A DNA stretch of 48,983 nucleotides from JALONO01 sp038209965 (GTDB lineage: Bacteria; Bacteroidota; Bacteroidia; Cytophagales; Thermoflexibacteraceae), in assembly GCA_038209965.1 (NCBI GenBank), contig JBBQXF010000023.1, positions 1 to 48,983 on the forward strand, read 5' to 3'. Below are positions 9,969-17,750 of the stretch, piece after piece. The first letter of the stretch is position 1; every line of letters begins with the position of its first letter. The notes under the pieces were generated by a model. The model had not been told where the DNA came from. It saw only the letters and a list, made by a program, of their open reading frames with translations, and did not search any database. The position numbers were made by a program, and so were the translations under genes.

Positions 9969-9997
9969 CACCCGACCGCCAAGGTGGGTGGGCTTTT
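9969..9997 (+). terminator. Probable terminator of the dehydratase gene
   Basis: CACCCgACC pairs with GGT-GGGTG around the loop GCCAA (one bulged base), and the stem is followed by GGCTTTTGC. It sits 17 bases after the stop codon at 9952. Confidence 0.5.
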
Positions 9998-10194
9998 GCA
10001 AAATAATTTTCACTCCTGCCACCCATTGAATCAAAATGGCCGCTTAACTTTAACTGCGCAAAGCAAGAGGAAAGCAGCCCATCATTTTTTTCATCCACGT
10101 TTTCTCTTTCTGCCTGGCCTTGACATTCATTTTAATTGAGCCCATTTTATTGAAAATATTATCTTTTTTACTTTTCAATTATCAAAAATTTAGC

Positions 10195-10884
10195 ATGAAA
10201 ACAAGCTATGGGTTGCCAAAAAAACGCGAAGAAGTAATCGCTGAGCTGCAGAATGCTTTTGTCAACCAAAACCTTGATGATATTGAATACGAAAATCGCC
10301 TCAGTGAAGCCCTAGCCGCCAAGTCGATGGAGGAATTGGAGGTCATTGTGTTTGATTTCCCCGCCGAAATCAAACACACGCTGTTTCCCAAGGAACTGGT
10401 AGCGCAGGCCCCCCAACCTACCCATCTCTTGCCTGCCCAGGGAAACGAAACGTACCGGGTATTTTTTGGGGAGGATAAGCGCCAAGTACCGCAATTGGGC
10501 AACCAACCGCTGGGGTTTATGGCCATTTTCAGTTCCCAAAAGCTGGATTTCCGGCAGAGCCAATTACAGGGCAACCAGTTCAAAATGCACGTTGAGTGCA
10601 TTTTGGGCGAGACTGTGGTTAACCTGCGGAATGAAGATTTAACGGGCAAGCACTTTGACATTTGGGTGGGTGGTGGCCTGGGCACCATCAAAATACTGGT
10701 CCCCAGGGGCGGGGTGATCAAGAACGAAGCGCAGTTTATCGGCGGGGAATTTAACCTCAAGGACAAACGTAAAAGTTGGTTGAACCGGCTCACGGGCAAT
10801 CGTACGGAGGAGGCTCCCCAAATGTCATTTACTTTGACCCTGCACGGAAATTACTGGCTGGGGAACGTAGAGGTGGTTTATTGA
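10195..10884 (+). CDS. DUF1707 / LiaF-like domain protein
   Basis: A 229-residue soluble protein. The N-terminal ~60 residues (REEVIAELQNAFVNQNLDD, then EYENRLSEALAAKSMEELE) match the DUF1707/SHOCT-like helical hairpin. The C-terminal half (GLGTIKILVPRGGVIKNEA) is a repetitive beta structure resembling the LiaF-like 'cell wall-active antibiotics response' domain. The ATG at 10195 is preferred because the DUF1707 motif starts there; the upstream in-frame codons from 10120 encode a hydrophobic, AT-rich stretch unlike the family. Family members are often linked to envelope-stress sensing, but no partner kinase or regulator is adjacent. The repeat array begins 18 bases after the stop codon. Confidence 0.75.
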   Translation: MKTSYGLPKKREEVIAELQNAFVNQNLDDIEYENRLSEALAAKSMEELEVIVFDFPAEIKHTLFPKELVAQAPQPTHLLPAQGNETYRVFFGEDKRQVPQLGNQPLGFMAIFSSQKLDFRQSQLQGNQFKMHVECILGETVVNLRNEDLTGKHFDIWVGGGLGTIKILVPRGGVIKNEAQFIGGEFNLKDKRKSWLNRLTGNRTEEAPQMSFTLTLHGNYWLGNVEVVY

Positions 10885-10902
10885 TCTTTCGGGGGAATGA
10901 CC

Positions 10903-11505
10903 GCGAAGTTGGTGGTGGTCAGTCAACTAAATCGCTTAAAGGCAATTGTACCTGCTGGGCGGCCAATACCCGTACCTTCGCATTCAGGCGAAGCGGCTGG
11001 TGGTAGTCAACTAAATCGCCTAAAGGCAATTGTACCTACCGAGCGGCCAATTTCCGTACCCTCGCATTCAGGCGAAGCAGTTGTTGGTAGTCGTAACCAA
11101 TTAAATCGCCTAAAGGCAATTGTACGATGAGCCGCTAATACCCGTACCTTCGCATTCAGGCGAAGCCGGTTGGTGGTCAGTCAACTAAATCGCCTGAAGG
11201 CAATTGTACCTACCGATCAGCCAATTTCCGTACCCTCGCATTCATGCGAAGCAGTTGTTGGTAGTCGCAACCAACTAAACCGCCTAAAGGCAATTGTACC
11301 TACTGAGCGGCTAATACCCGTACCTTCGCATTCATGCGAAGCAGTTGTTGGTAGTCGTAACCAATTAAATCGCCTGAAGGCAATTGTACGCTGGGCGGAC
11401 AGTTGCAGTACCTTCGCATTCATGCGAAGCCGGTTGATGGTCAGTCGTAACCAACTAAATCGACTTCAAGCAATCCTACGCATCGCCTGAAGGCAATTTA
11501 CGGTC
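10903..11505. repeat. Tandem array of 84/90-bp units with paired hairpin motifs
   Basis: Seven anchors of the type CAAYTAAAYCGC occur at 10924, 11008, 11098, 11182, 11272, 11362 and 11452, so the spacing is 84, 90, 84, 90, 90 and 90 bases. A half unit precedes the first (from 10903) and the last is degenerate. Each full unit carries GCCTRAAGGC (4-bp stem), then CAATTGTAC, then CYTCGCATTCAKGCGAAG, an inverted repeat of 6-8 bp. Units 1, 3 and 5 share AATACCCGTACCTTCGC and units 2 and 4 share AATTTCCGTACCCTCGC, giving a two-unit higher order. Units 1-3 have CAGGCGAAG and units 4-6 CATGCGAAG. The array fills the gap between the convergent genes ending at 10884 and 11523. There are no unique spacers. 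Function is unknown. Confidence 0.93.
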
Positions 11506-11522
11506 AGTTCCAGCCGGCAGCG

Positions 11523-14144
11523 CTAGGAGCCGAACCCAATGGGCCGCCGACCAACTGAAAATTCCTCTTCGGCATTGAACCCCTTGAAATCAGCCGCAGT
11601 AATGACCTGCAACGTTTCATCGGTGCGATGACCTTGCTCAAGGCTGGCCATGCGCAGGTGCTGCTTGCGCACGGCCTGCGAAATCAACTTGCGCACTGAG
11701 CGGGCATTGCCAAAATACTTATCACGCCGGTTGTGGAGGTACTGCATGTAATTGCGCAGGTATTCCTCAGCTTCGGCGTCGGGCTTGAGGTTTTCGGTCA
11801 CCAACATGCTCAAGGCTATCTCGAACAGCTCGGCCGGGGCATAATCTTCAAACAGGAGGGTTTTATCAAACCGGGACTTGAGGCCGGGGTTGGCTTCCAC
11901 AAAACGATCCATGTTATCCGGGTAGCCGGCAGCAATGACAATGAACTGGCCCCGCCGATCCTCCATTTGCTTGAGGATGGTTTCGATGGCCTCATTGCCA
12001 AAATCAGAAGTGAACCCCGGCGAGGACAACGCATAGGCCTCGTCAATGAAGAGCACTCCGCCAATGGCTTTGTCAATTCGTTCCATGGTCTTGATGGCCG
12101 TCTGGCCAATGAAGCCCGCCACCAGCGATTGACGGTCGCACTCCACGATGTGGCCCCGTTCCAATATGCCCAACGCTTTGTAAATCTTGGCCAAGATGCG
12201 GGCCACGGTGGTCTTGCCAGTGCCGGGGTTGCCTTTGAAAATGGTGTGCAGCGAGAATCGGTTCAGGATGTCGCGCCCGGTCTCGCGGTAAAAGCGCACC
12301 AATTTCACCAGTTCGTTGATCTGGCTCTTGACTTCATTGAGGCCAATCATGCTGTTGAGCTCGAGCATGGCTTCTTCCAGCAGGGCTTGATCCTCGGCAA
12401 TATCGGGCAGGCTTTTTTCCCGCTCTTTGTAAATCCGCTGCACATCGGCCAGTTGGATGGACTTGAGCATTTCGGCAGTCACTTTGGCCACATCGAGATC
12501 TTTCATCACCCGGAGGCCCATGTTCATTTTGGCTTCGTCCACCAGCGAATTGACCAACCGGGCATTGCCAAACGTTTGGTCGCGGTCGCGGTAGCTGTCC
12601 ACCAGTTTTTTGTTCAAAAACTTGCTAGAATCGGGCGAAAACTCGACATCGCGGCGTTTAGCGGCCAGATCGATGAGTAGGGCCAATTCTTGGGGCAAGA
12701 AATCGGGAAAATCGAAGTTCATGCCAAAGCGCGACTTGAGGCCCGGATTGGACTCCAAGAAGGTGTCCATTTCTTTGGGGTAGCCCGCCGCGATGATGGC
12801 AATATCGCCGGGGCCGTCCGACATTTCTTTGACCAGCGTTTCCAGCACTTCGTGGCCGTAATCCTTGGTGTCTTCCTTGCTGCGCACGAGCGCGTAGGCT
12901 TCGTCGATGAACAATACGCCCCCTCGGGCCTTTTCAATGGCCTCTTTTACTTTGGGGGCCGTTTGGCCGATGTATTGGCCCACCAGCTCGGCCCGGCCCA
13001 CCTCGTGGACTTTGCCATTGGAGAGCAGGCCGAGACTTTTGTAGATCCGGCCCAGCATTTTGGCTATCGTGGTCTTGCCAGTGCCGGGATTCCCCCGGAA
13101 CACCGAGTGGAGGTTGATCCGCTGGCTTTCGTCAAGCCCTTGCTGCTTGCGCAACTGGATGAATTTGAGATAATTGACGTAATCATTGATCCGGCCCTTG
13201 AGTTTATCCAGCCCAATGAGGACGTTGAGGTTTGAGAGCAGATCTTCCAACATGGCTTCACCATCGTCGATATTGGCCTGCTGGGGCTGAACCATGTCAG
13301 TGCCAGTGAGCAGGGGGCTTTCGCCGCGCATGTAACCTTCACCGGCCACAAAGGGAACCACGGCCAGCAGTTGATCCATAAATATAACCTCGAGGGTATA
13401 TTTATCGTGGTACCACGATCCCCGGGTGTCGGATCCCCAACCAGTGGTGACGATGACCGTGTCCTCTTCGGGATTTATCCGCCGGAGTTCGGTGGTCACG
13501 CCCTTGAGTTGGGCGGCATCGTTGTAAAATTGGAAAAAAAGTTCACAATACCAAGAAGCCGCCTGAGTGTTTTGCAGGGTCAGTTCGGCCCACACATAGC
13601 GCGTGTCCTTGGCATCAAATTGTTTGTAATAGGTACGTTCTTCGGGGTTGAGCCCCTTGTTGGGCCCTTCGTAAAGCCGAATGCGCTCAATCTGGAAGTA
13701 GGGGTTTTCATCGCCCAGGACGGGCCCGCCACTCTCGATGTAAAATTTCTTTTTGCCGACTGATTCTTCATCAATAAAGGCTTCCCACATATAATCGCCC
13801 CGGGTCCAGAAAGCGCCGGGATCTTTGTTGCCCCACCCTTCGCGCACCATGACAATGTTGTCTTCACTGGAAATCTTGTGATTGTCCAATTTGATTTCGC
13901 ACAGATCTTCGCGCTTGCCCTTATCGAGCAATCGGTAGCATTTTAGCTTGAGATTGACCTCCCATTCCTCTTCGTCGAACAGTTTATTGTAGAACGACAG
14001 CTCGCAATAAAGGTAGGTGGTTTCCGAGTTCTCAAAAACACCCCGGTACTTCTTCTTCCCATCGGCCAGCCATTCCGTGGAACTATAAACTTTCAAGTCC
14101 TTGAACTTGTAGTTCTTTTCTAACTTCTTGCTGCGAAAAATCAT
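11523..14144 (-). CDS. Double AAA+ ATPase (CbbX/SpoVK/EccA-like) with duplicated N-terminal module
   Basis: Predicted cytoplasmic remodelling ATPase of 873 residues. Two CbbX-type AAA+ domains occupy about 290-570 and 590-860. Walker A GNPGTGKTT carries K357 and K644, and Walker B GVLFIDEAYAL carries D414/E415 and D701/E702. The first ~270 residues hold two copies of a beta-rich module (~17-138 and ~153-268) sharing a GWG....G.W....Y..E.F.D pattern (GWG at 103-105 and 235-237). I do not recognise this module. The start at 14144 (MIFRSKKLEK) is chosen because the in-frame extension to 14396 overlaps the kinase gene and encodes low-quality sequence. It follows the ROK kinase by 85 bases on the same strand. 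CbbX activates Rubisco and EccA serves ESX secretion; neither system is visible here, so the substrate is unknown. Confidence 0.85.
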   Translation of the reverse strand: MIFRSKKLEKNYKFKDLKVYSSTEWLADGKKKYRGVFENSETTYLYCELSFYNKLFDEEEWEVNLKLKCYRLLDKGKREDLCEIKLDNHKISSEDNIVMVREGWGNKDPGAFWTRGDYMWEAFIDEESVGKKKFYIESGGPVLGDENPYFQIERIRLYEGPNKGLNPEERTYYKQFDAKDTRYVWAELTLQNTQAASWYCELFFQFYNDAAQLKGVTTELRRINPEEDTVIVTTGWGSDTRGSWYHDKYTLEVIFMDQLLAVVPFVAGEGYMRGESPLLTGTDMVQPQQANIDDGEAMLEDLLSNLNVLIGLDKLKGRINDYVNYLKFIQLRKQQGLDESQRINLHSVFRGNPGTGKTTIAKMLGRIYKSLGLLSNGKVHEVGRAELVGQYIGQTAPKVKEAIEKARGGVLFIDEAYALVRSKEDTKDYGHEVLETLVKEMSDGPGDIAIIAAGYPKEMDTFLESNPGLKSRFGMNFDFPDFLPQELALLIDLAAKRRDVEFSPDSSKFLNKKLVDSYRDRDQTFGNARLVNSLVDEAKMNMGLRVMKDLDVAKVTAEMLKSIQLADVQRIYKEREKSLPDIAEDQALLEEAMLELNSMIGLNEVKSQINELVKLVRFYRETGRDILNRFSLHTIFKGNPGTGKTTVARILAKIYKALGILERGHIVECDRQSLVAGFIGQTAIKTMERIDKAIGGVLFIDEAYALSSPGFTSDFGNEAIETILKQMEDRRGQFIVIAAGYPDNMDRFVEANPGLKSRFDKTLLFEDYAPAELFEIALSMLVTENLKPDAEAEEYLRNYMQYLHNRRDKYFGNARSVRKLISQAVRKQHLRMASLEQGHRTDETLQVITAADFKGFNAEEEFSVGRRPIGFGS

Positions 14145-14229
14145 GGCTTCCTTTGGTCTAAAAAGGGGCAAAATAGTGGCTAAAATTACTTTAAAAAAAT
14201 TTCTGACCAATTTTTTGCGGTAAACTTGG

Positions 14230-15159
14230 TTAAGCGACCAACATGGCCGCTCCAAACACGCCTGCACTGTCGCCCAACTTGGGCCGCAGGAACTTGGTAT
14301 CCATTCGGTTGTTGAACACATATTTGCGCACTTCGGCCACTCCCTCGGTGTGGAGCAGGTCGATATTGCCCACTCCACCGCCCAAGATGATGGCATCAGG
14401 ATCCAAAATATTGATAATCACGGCCATTGCCTTGCCAAACATCGCGATCAGGCGTTGGACGGTGGCGGTGGCCTTGCTGTCGCGGCCCTGTGAGTGCCAA
14501 GCCACGATCTGGGGCAGGCTTTCGCGCACCCCGGCCAAGGCTTGGTAATAATTTTGGAGTGCCGTGCCCGAGATCACGGTCTCGACGCAACCCACCCGGC
14601 CGCAGTAGCAGGGCGTGCCGTCGGGCTCCAGTTGGTTGTGGCCCCACTCCCCGCCGATGCCGTGCCGCCCGCCCAACACAACGGGGCGGCCATCATGACC
14701 GCGCACCACCACGCCCCCGCCCACGCCCGTACCCATGATCACCCCAAAAATGCTTTCATATTGGGGCAGTTCGTCGGGCACAATGCCCATCACGGCCTCG
14801 GCCAGCGCAAAGCAATTGGCATCATTGGCAATTTTAATCGAAATGCCCATGGCGGTTTCCAAGTCTTGCTGAAGGGGCTGGCCATTCAGGATGGTGGTAT
14901 TGCTGTTTTTGAGCAAGCCAGAATACGGATCCATTGACCCAGGCGTACCGACGCCCAACTGATGGGGGGACTGCCCCACAGCCTGGGCCAATAAATCCCG
15001 GAGTTTCACCATTTGCCCGATCACGTGCTCGTAGCCCTTATTGGCCTCGGTGGGCACCCGCTGGCGGCTCAGCACCGTATTATTGACCGGATCCAGCACA
15101 ACTCCCTCCACTTTGGTCCCACCAAGGTCGAAGCCCCAGACATAGGTTGGTTTGATCAT
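14230..15159 (-). CDS. ROK-family sugar kinase (glucokinase/fructokinase-like)
   Basis: Cytoplasmic ATP-dependent hexose kinase of 309 residues. The N-terminal phosphate-binding loop is GFDLGGTKVEG (9-19), the catalytic aspartate is D113 in ANDANC, and E171 and H174 lie in GGEWGHN. The ROK zinc site is C184-x-C186 with C191 in CYCGRVGCVE. All hallmark residues are present, so the enzyme should be active, but the exact sugar cannot be read from sequence. It is the first gene of a probable two-gene unit with the AAA+ ATPase. Confidence 0.9.
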   Translation of the reverse strand: MIKPTYVWGFDLGGTKVEGVVLDPVNNTVLSRQRVPTEANKGYEHVIGQMVKLRDLLAQAVGQSPHQLGVGTPGSMDPYSGLLKNSNTTILNGQPLQQDLETAMGISIKIANDANCFALAEAVMGIVPDELPQYESIFGVIMGTGVGGGVVVRGHDGRPVVLGGRHGIGGEWGHNQLEPDGTPCYCGRVGCVETVISGTALQNYYQALAGVRESLPQIVAWHSQGRDSKATATVQRLIAMFGKAMAVIINILDPDAIILGGGVGNIDLLHTEGVAEVRKYVFNNRMDTKFLRPKLGDSAGVFGAAMLVA

Positions 15160-15209
15160 TTCAATGGTAAAAAAGGATAAAACAGGTTGTCCATCAGCAT
15201 TGGGCTGAA

Positions 15210-15956
15210 CTATTCAGTCTTGCCACTGTAAACATCCGCATTTTTGGGCTGAAGGGCAATTTGTTTGAGACAAAAATATTGGTGGTTGAACTTTCGGCCG
15301 GTCGAAGCGGTGAAGCCCCAGATCACTTGAGTCTTGCCCCCGAACACATCGTTGATCAGATCTCGGGTGCCCAAGTGGACCACTTTGCCGTCCAGCAGCA
15401 CCGTGATGCGTTTTTTGGTGGGTTCCCAGCGAAAAGAAAAGTTGTGCAGGTAGTCGTCCTCCAAATTATAAGCCTCATCTTCGTCGTGCCACGCAACCTC
15501 GTGGTAGTTGGTGCCATCTTCCAAATAGGCGACGTGGTCATAGCCGGGGTCGTTTTGGCGGTAGTTTTGATACGTGTCAAATTCAACGGCCACCGATGGC
15601 GCGATGAAAGTGCCGCCGCGTGCCCATTTGCTCCAGCGGCCGTAGCCCATGCACTCGCCCCAAGTGCCATAGGCCTCGAAGCCACGCGGATCATCGTGCA
15701 GGACAAAGGTGATGCCATCGGCTCCCTCTTCCTTGTTGCCAAGGTAAATTTCAAAATCTACCTGAAAAAAGGTTTGTAGGTCGAGGCGGGTTTTGTAATA
15801 GGCCAGCCCTTCGCTGTATTCAACATCGGGAGTGAGCTGGATACAATCGTTGGGCATGGGCTGGGCATCGCCCATCATCACGTATTGCGAGGGCGTTTGC
15901 TGGGCCCACGCCAAGTTGTTGAGCGCAAAAGCGAAAAGCAAAAGCAACGTTTTCAT
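15210..15956 (-). CDS. Exported legume-type (L-type) lectin domain protein
   Basis: Predicted secreted carbohydrate-binding protein of 248 residues. The start at 15956 gives the signal peptide MKTLLLLFAFALNNLAWA with cleavage before QQ; a start ten codons earlier would mask it. The L-type lectin fold is suggested by VDFEIYLGNKEEGADGITFV, then LHDDPRG, VAVEFDTYQN and the late block QVIWGFTASTGRK. The acidic stretch around 155-170 could contribute metal binding. There is no T9SS C-terminal sorting domain. It is transcribed divergently from the gene at 16011, with only 54 bases between the start codons. Confidence 0.75.
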   Translation of the reverse strand: MKTLLLLFAFALNNLAWAQQTPSQYVMMGDAQPMPNDCIQLTPDVEYSEGLAYYKTRLDLQTFFQVDFEIYLGNKEEGADGITFVLHDDPRGFEAYGTWGECMGYGRWSKWARGGTFIAPSVAVEFDTYQNYRQNDPGYDHVAYLEDGTNYHEVAWHDEDEAYNLEDDYLHNFSFRWEPTKKRITVLLDGKVVHLGTRDLINDVFGGKTQVIWGFTASTGRKFNHQYFCLKQIALQPKNADVYSGKTE

Positions 15957-15989
15957 TTGGTAGGCGTTTAGCATAATCATGTACATTTG
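15957..15989 (+). promoter_or_regulatory. Bacteroidota-type promoter for the gene at 16011
   Basis: TTG (15957-15959), a 22-base spacer and TACATTTG (15982-15989) match the TTG-N17-23-TAnnTTTG consensus. The -7 box ends 21 bases before the ATG at 16011. The -33 element touches the start codon of the divergent lectin gene. Confidence 0.6.
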
Positions 15990-16010
15990 TCGGATAGCTG
16001 TTTTGAACCA

Positions 16011-16541
16011 ATGAAATTAAACATTTTCAAACACATAATAGTGTTGATGGGCATATTTTGCGTGGCTTCGCCCAGTTTGGCCCAAAAATACCCCCCACGG
16101 ATCACCTTGGTGCTAGATCACTACAGCAGCAATCGCATTCGCTTGGCGGTTGGCTCGGAGATTTATTATAAGTTGAGGGGGGACAAAAATTTGTACCACG
16201 ACTACATCGACGAGTTTTGGGAGGCCGATACTGCCGTCTTACTGGTCCAGGCCAAAGTGCTGGTCAAGCTATATGAATTTGATGCTTTCTACTTCCGCCG
16301 CAACTGGGTACGGGCGGGCTCGACGGGCCTGGGGTTTATCGGGGGTGGATTTGGCTTGGCGGCCATCACCGCGCCCCTGTTCCCCGTGCGCTTCTATGAT
16401 CCGACCGAATCGGCCATTATCGGCGGTACTAGTCTGGTGCTGTCGCAAGCGGTCAAGTTGTTCCGGTGGAAAAAGTTTAAGATCCGCGAGGGCAAAAGCC
16501 GGATCCGGATCGTGAACACCTCGTTTGGGCCGATGGGCTGA
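16011..16541 (+). CDS. Exported hypothetical protein with a glycine-rich hydrophobic segment
   Basis: A 176-residue protein of unknown function. The ATG at 16011 gives the signal peptide MKLNIFKHIIVLMGIFCVAS ending near SLAQ. The mature part begins with a short beta-rich region (IRLAVGSEIYYKLRG) and contains FWEADTAVLLVQ, then a Gly-rich hydrophobic stretch (GLGFIGGGFGLAAITAPLFP, about 108-127) and a second hydrophobic stretch ending at the basic segment LFRWKKFKIREGKSRIRI. This suggests an envelope protein with one or two membrane passes. No catalytic motif is seen. A matching promoter lies just upstream. Confidence 0.75.
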   Translation: MKLNIFKHIIVLMGIFCVASPSLAQKYPPRITLVLDHYSSNRIRLAVGSEIYYKLRGDKNLYHDYIDEFWEADTAVLLVQAKVLVKLYEFDAFYFRRNWVRAGSTGLGFIGGGFGLAAITAPLFPVRFYDPTESAIIGGTSLVLSQAVKLFRWKKFKIREGKSRIRIVNTSFGPMG

Positions 16542-16958
16542 CCAGTGTGCCCGGCCGCCGCACAATTGCCAAAGCGATCACAAGGCTACAGCTTGAACCC
16601 GATCACTAACACACCGCCTGCTTGATCATTTTGGCCCATCCAAGCCTGAAAATCATCGGTCAAGTTTTGACCCTGAACAGGAGTGGATTACAGATGCTGC
16701 CCCAAGAGCAACTGCCGGAACGCGCTCGACATCAACTGGCAGTTTTCGGCCCCCCACTGGTCTTGGTAACCATGTAAGCCACCGTTCCCTAATCTTACTA
16801 CCATGCGAAATCACCAGTTTTCAGTGCTAAAAACTGGCCGATAATCCGCAATTGCAAAATCGGATCCTTGTTCTCTCAAAAATTGGGGTTTGTCGCCTGT
16901 CCGACAATAGCTCATTCCGCACTCTTTTAACTTTGAACCATCAAACTTTTATTTAGAC
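16542..16958. other. 417-base gap between the exported protein and peroxiredoxin-like genes
   Basis: No convincing open frame is present. A hairpin CCAGTTTT (16814-16821) / AAAACTGG (16830-16837) with an 8-base loop and no T tract is the main structure. A -7-type element at 16928-16935 precedes the next gene. Nothing else is recognisable. Confidence 0.6.
16928..16935 (+). promoter_or_regulatory. -7 element TAACTTTG before the peroxiredoxin-like gene
   Basis: TAACTTTG is an exact TAnnTTTG match, 23 bases before the ATG at 16959. No TTG is found at the expected -33 distance, so only half of the promoter is supported. Confidence 0.45.
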
Positions 16959-17576
16959 ATGAAAAAACTTCAATGGTTATTTGCCGCTGGCCTAACAATG
17001 GCCCTGAATTATGGCATCTTGGCCCAACTGCCCGCCAAGGCCGAGGATGTCAGCCCTTTACTGGTGGGCGAGTCTGTGCCCGAAGTTTCTCTCGCCAGTG
17101 TGGCGGGCAACGCGGTCCAGCTCACCCAATTGGTCAGGAAACAACCGACCATCTTGCTGTTTTACCGGGGCGGTTGGTGTCCCTATTGCAACACCCAACT
17201 GGCCAGTGTTCAGTTGATTGAGGCCAAATTGAAGGCCGCCGGCTACCAAATCGTGGCCATTAGTCCCGATACTCCCGAGAACCTGCGGGCCTCGGTGGAC
17301 AAGAACCTACTCAGCTACAGCTTGTTATCGGACAGTCCCATGAAAGCAGCGCAGCTGTTTGGATTAGCCTACCAAGCCCCTGACAATTACAAGGGCATCG
17401 TGGCCAAAGCATCAGACAACGTCAATCCGGGATTGCTGCCCGTACCAGCCGTTTATATTGTGGACAAACAGGGCGTAATCCAGTTTAGCTATGTGGCCCC
17501 AAATTTCAAGCAGCGGATCAGCGGGGCGGTCTTATTGGCCGTCGCCGAAGCACTGGCCAAAGAGGCTGCGCGCTAA
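16959..17576 (+). CDS. Exported peroxiredoxin-like (AhpC/TSA) protein
   Basis: Thioredoxin-fold protein of 205 residues expected to act on peroxides or thiols outside the cytoplasm. Residues 1-23 look like a signal peptide (MKKLQWLFAAGLTMALNYGI then LAQ). The active site is RGGWCPYCN with C74 and C77. This CxxC is typical of the 'peroxiredoxin-like' (PRX-like2) group rather than classical 2-Cys AhpC. The family sequence QIVAISPDTPENL follows at about 85-97. The gene stands alone between a 417-base gap and the oxidoreductase gene starting 174 bases downstream. Confidence 0.88.
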   Translation: MKKLQWLFAAGLTMALNYGILAQLPAKAEDVSPLLVGESVPEVSLASVAGNAVQLTQLVRKQPTILLFYRGGWCPYCNTQLASVQLIEAKLKAAGYQIVAISPDTPENLRASVDKNLLSYSLLSDSPMKAAQLFGLAYQAPDNYKGIVAKASDNVNPGLLPVPAVYIVDKQGVIQFSYVAPNFKQRISGAVLLAVAEALAKEAAR

Positions 17577-17750
17577 CCCGGGCAAATCTGCCCCGAGCAC
17601 GTACTTGGGGGTAGTTGGCCATAATCACTAGATTGATCAAAAATAGGCATTTTGGAAGAAATAAATGCCTATTGCTCTTGATTGCTAGGCCAATTGCCTC
17701 CAAACTTTTTGCTTGCCCAGCCAGTTCCATTCATTGAACTCATAAAGTTG

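Noticed and set aside
11217..11423. Small minus-strand gene within the repeat array
   Set aside because: It is simply the antisense reading of the repeats; frames on both strands are open because unit lengths are multiples of three, so there is no independent support.
10903..11505. CRISPR array
   Set aside because: The whole 84/90-bp unit is repeated with graded divergence, there are no unique spacers of uniform length, and no cas genes are present.
11733..13235. Long forward frames opposite the AAA+ ATPase
   Set aside because: The minus strand encodes two full AAA+ domains; the forward peptides are antisense translations of Walker regions.
14145..14396. N-terminal extension of the AAA+ protein
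   Set aside because: It lies inside the ROK kinase gene and encodes Cys/Trp/Ser-rich sequence unlike either protein.
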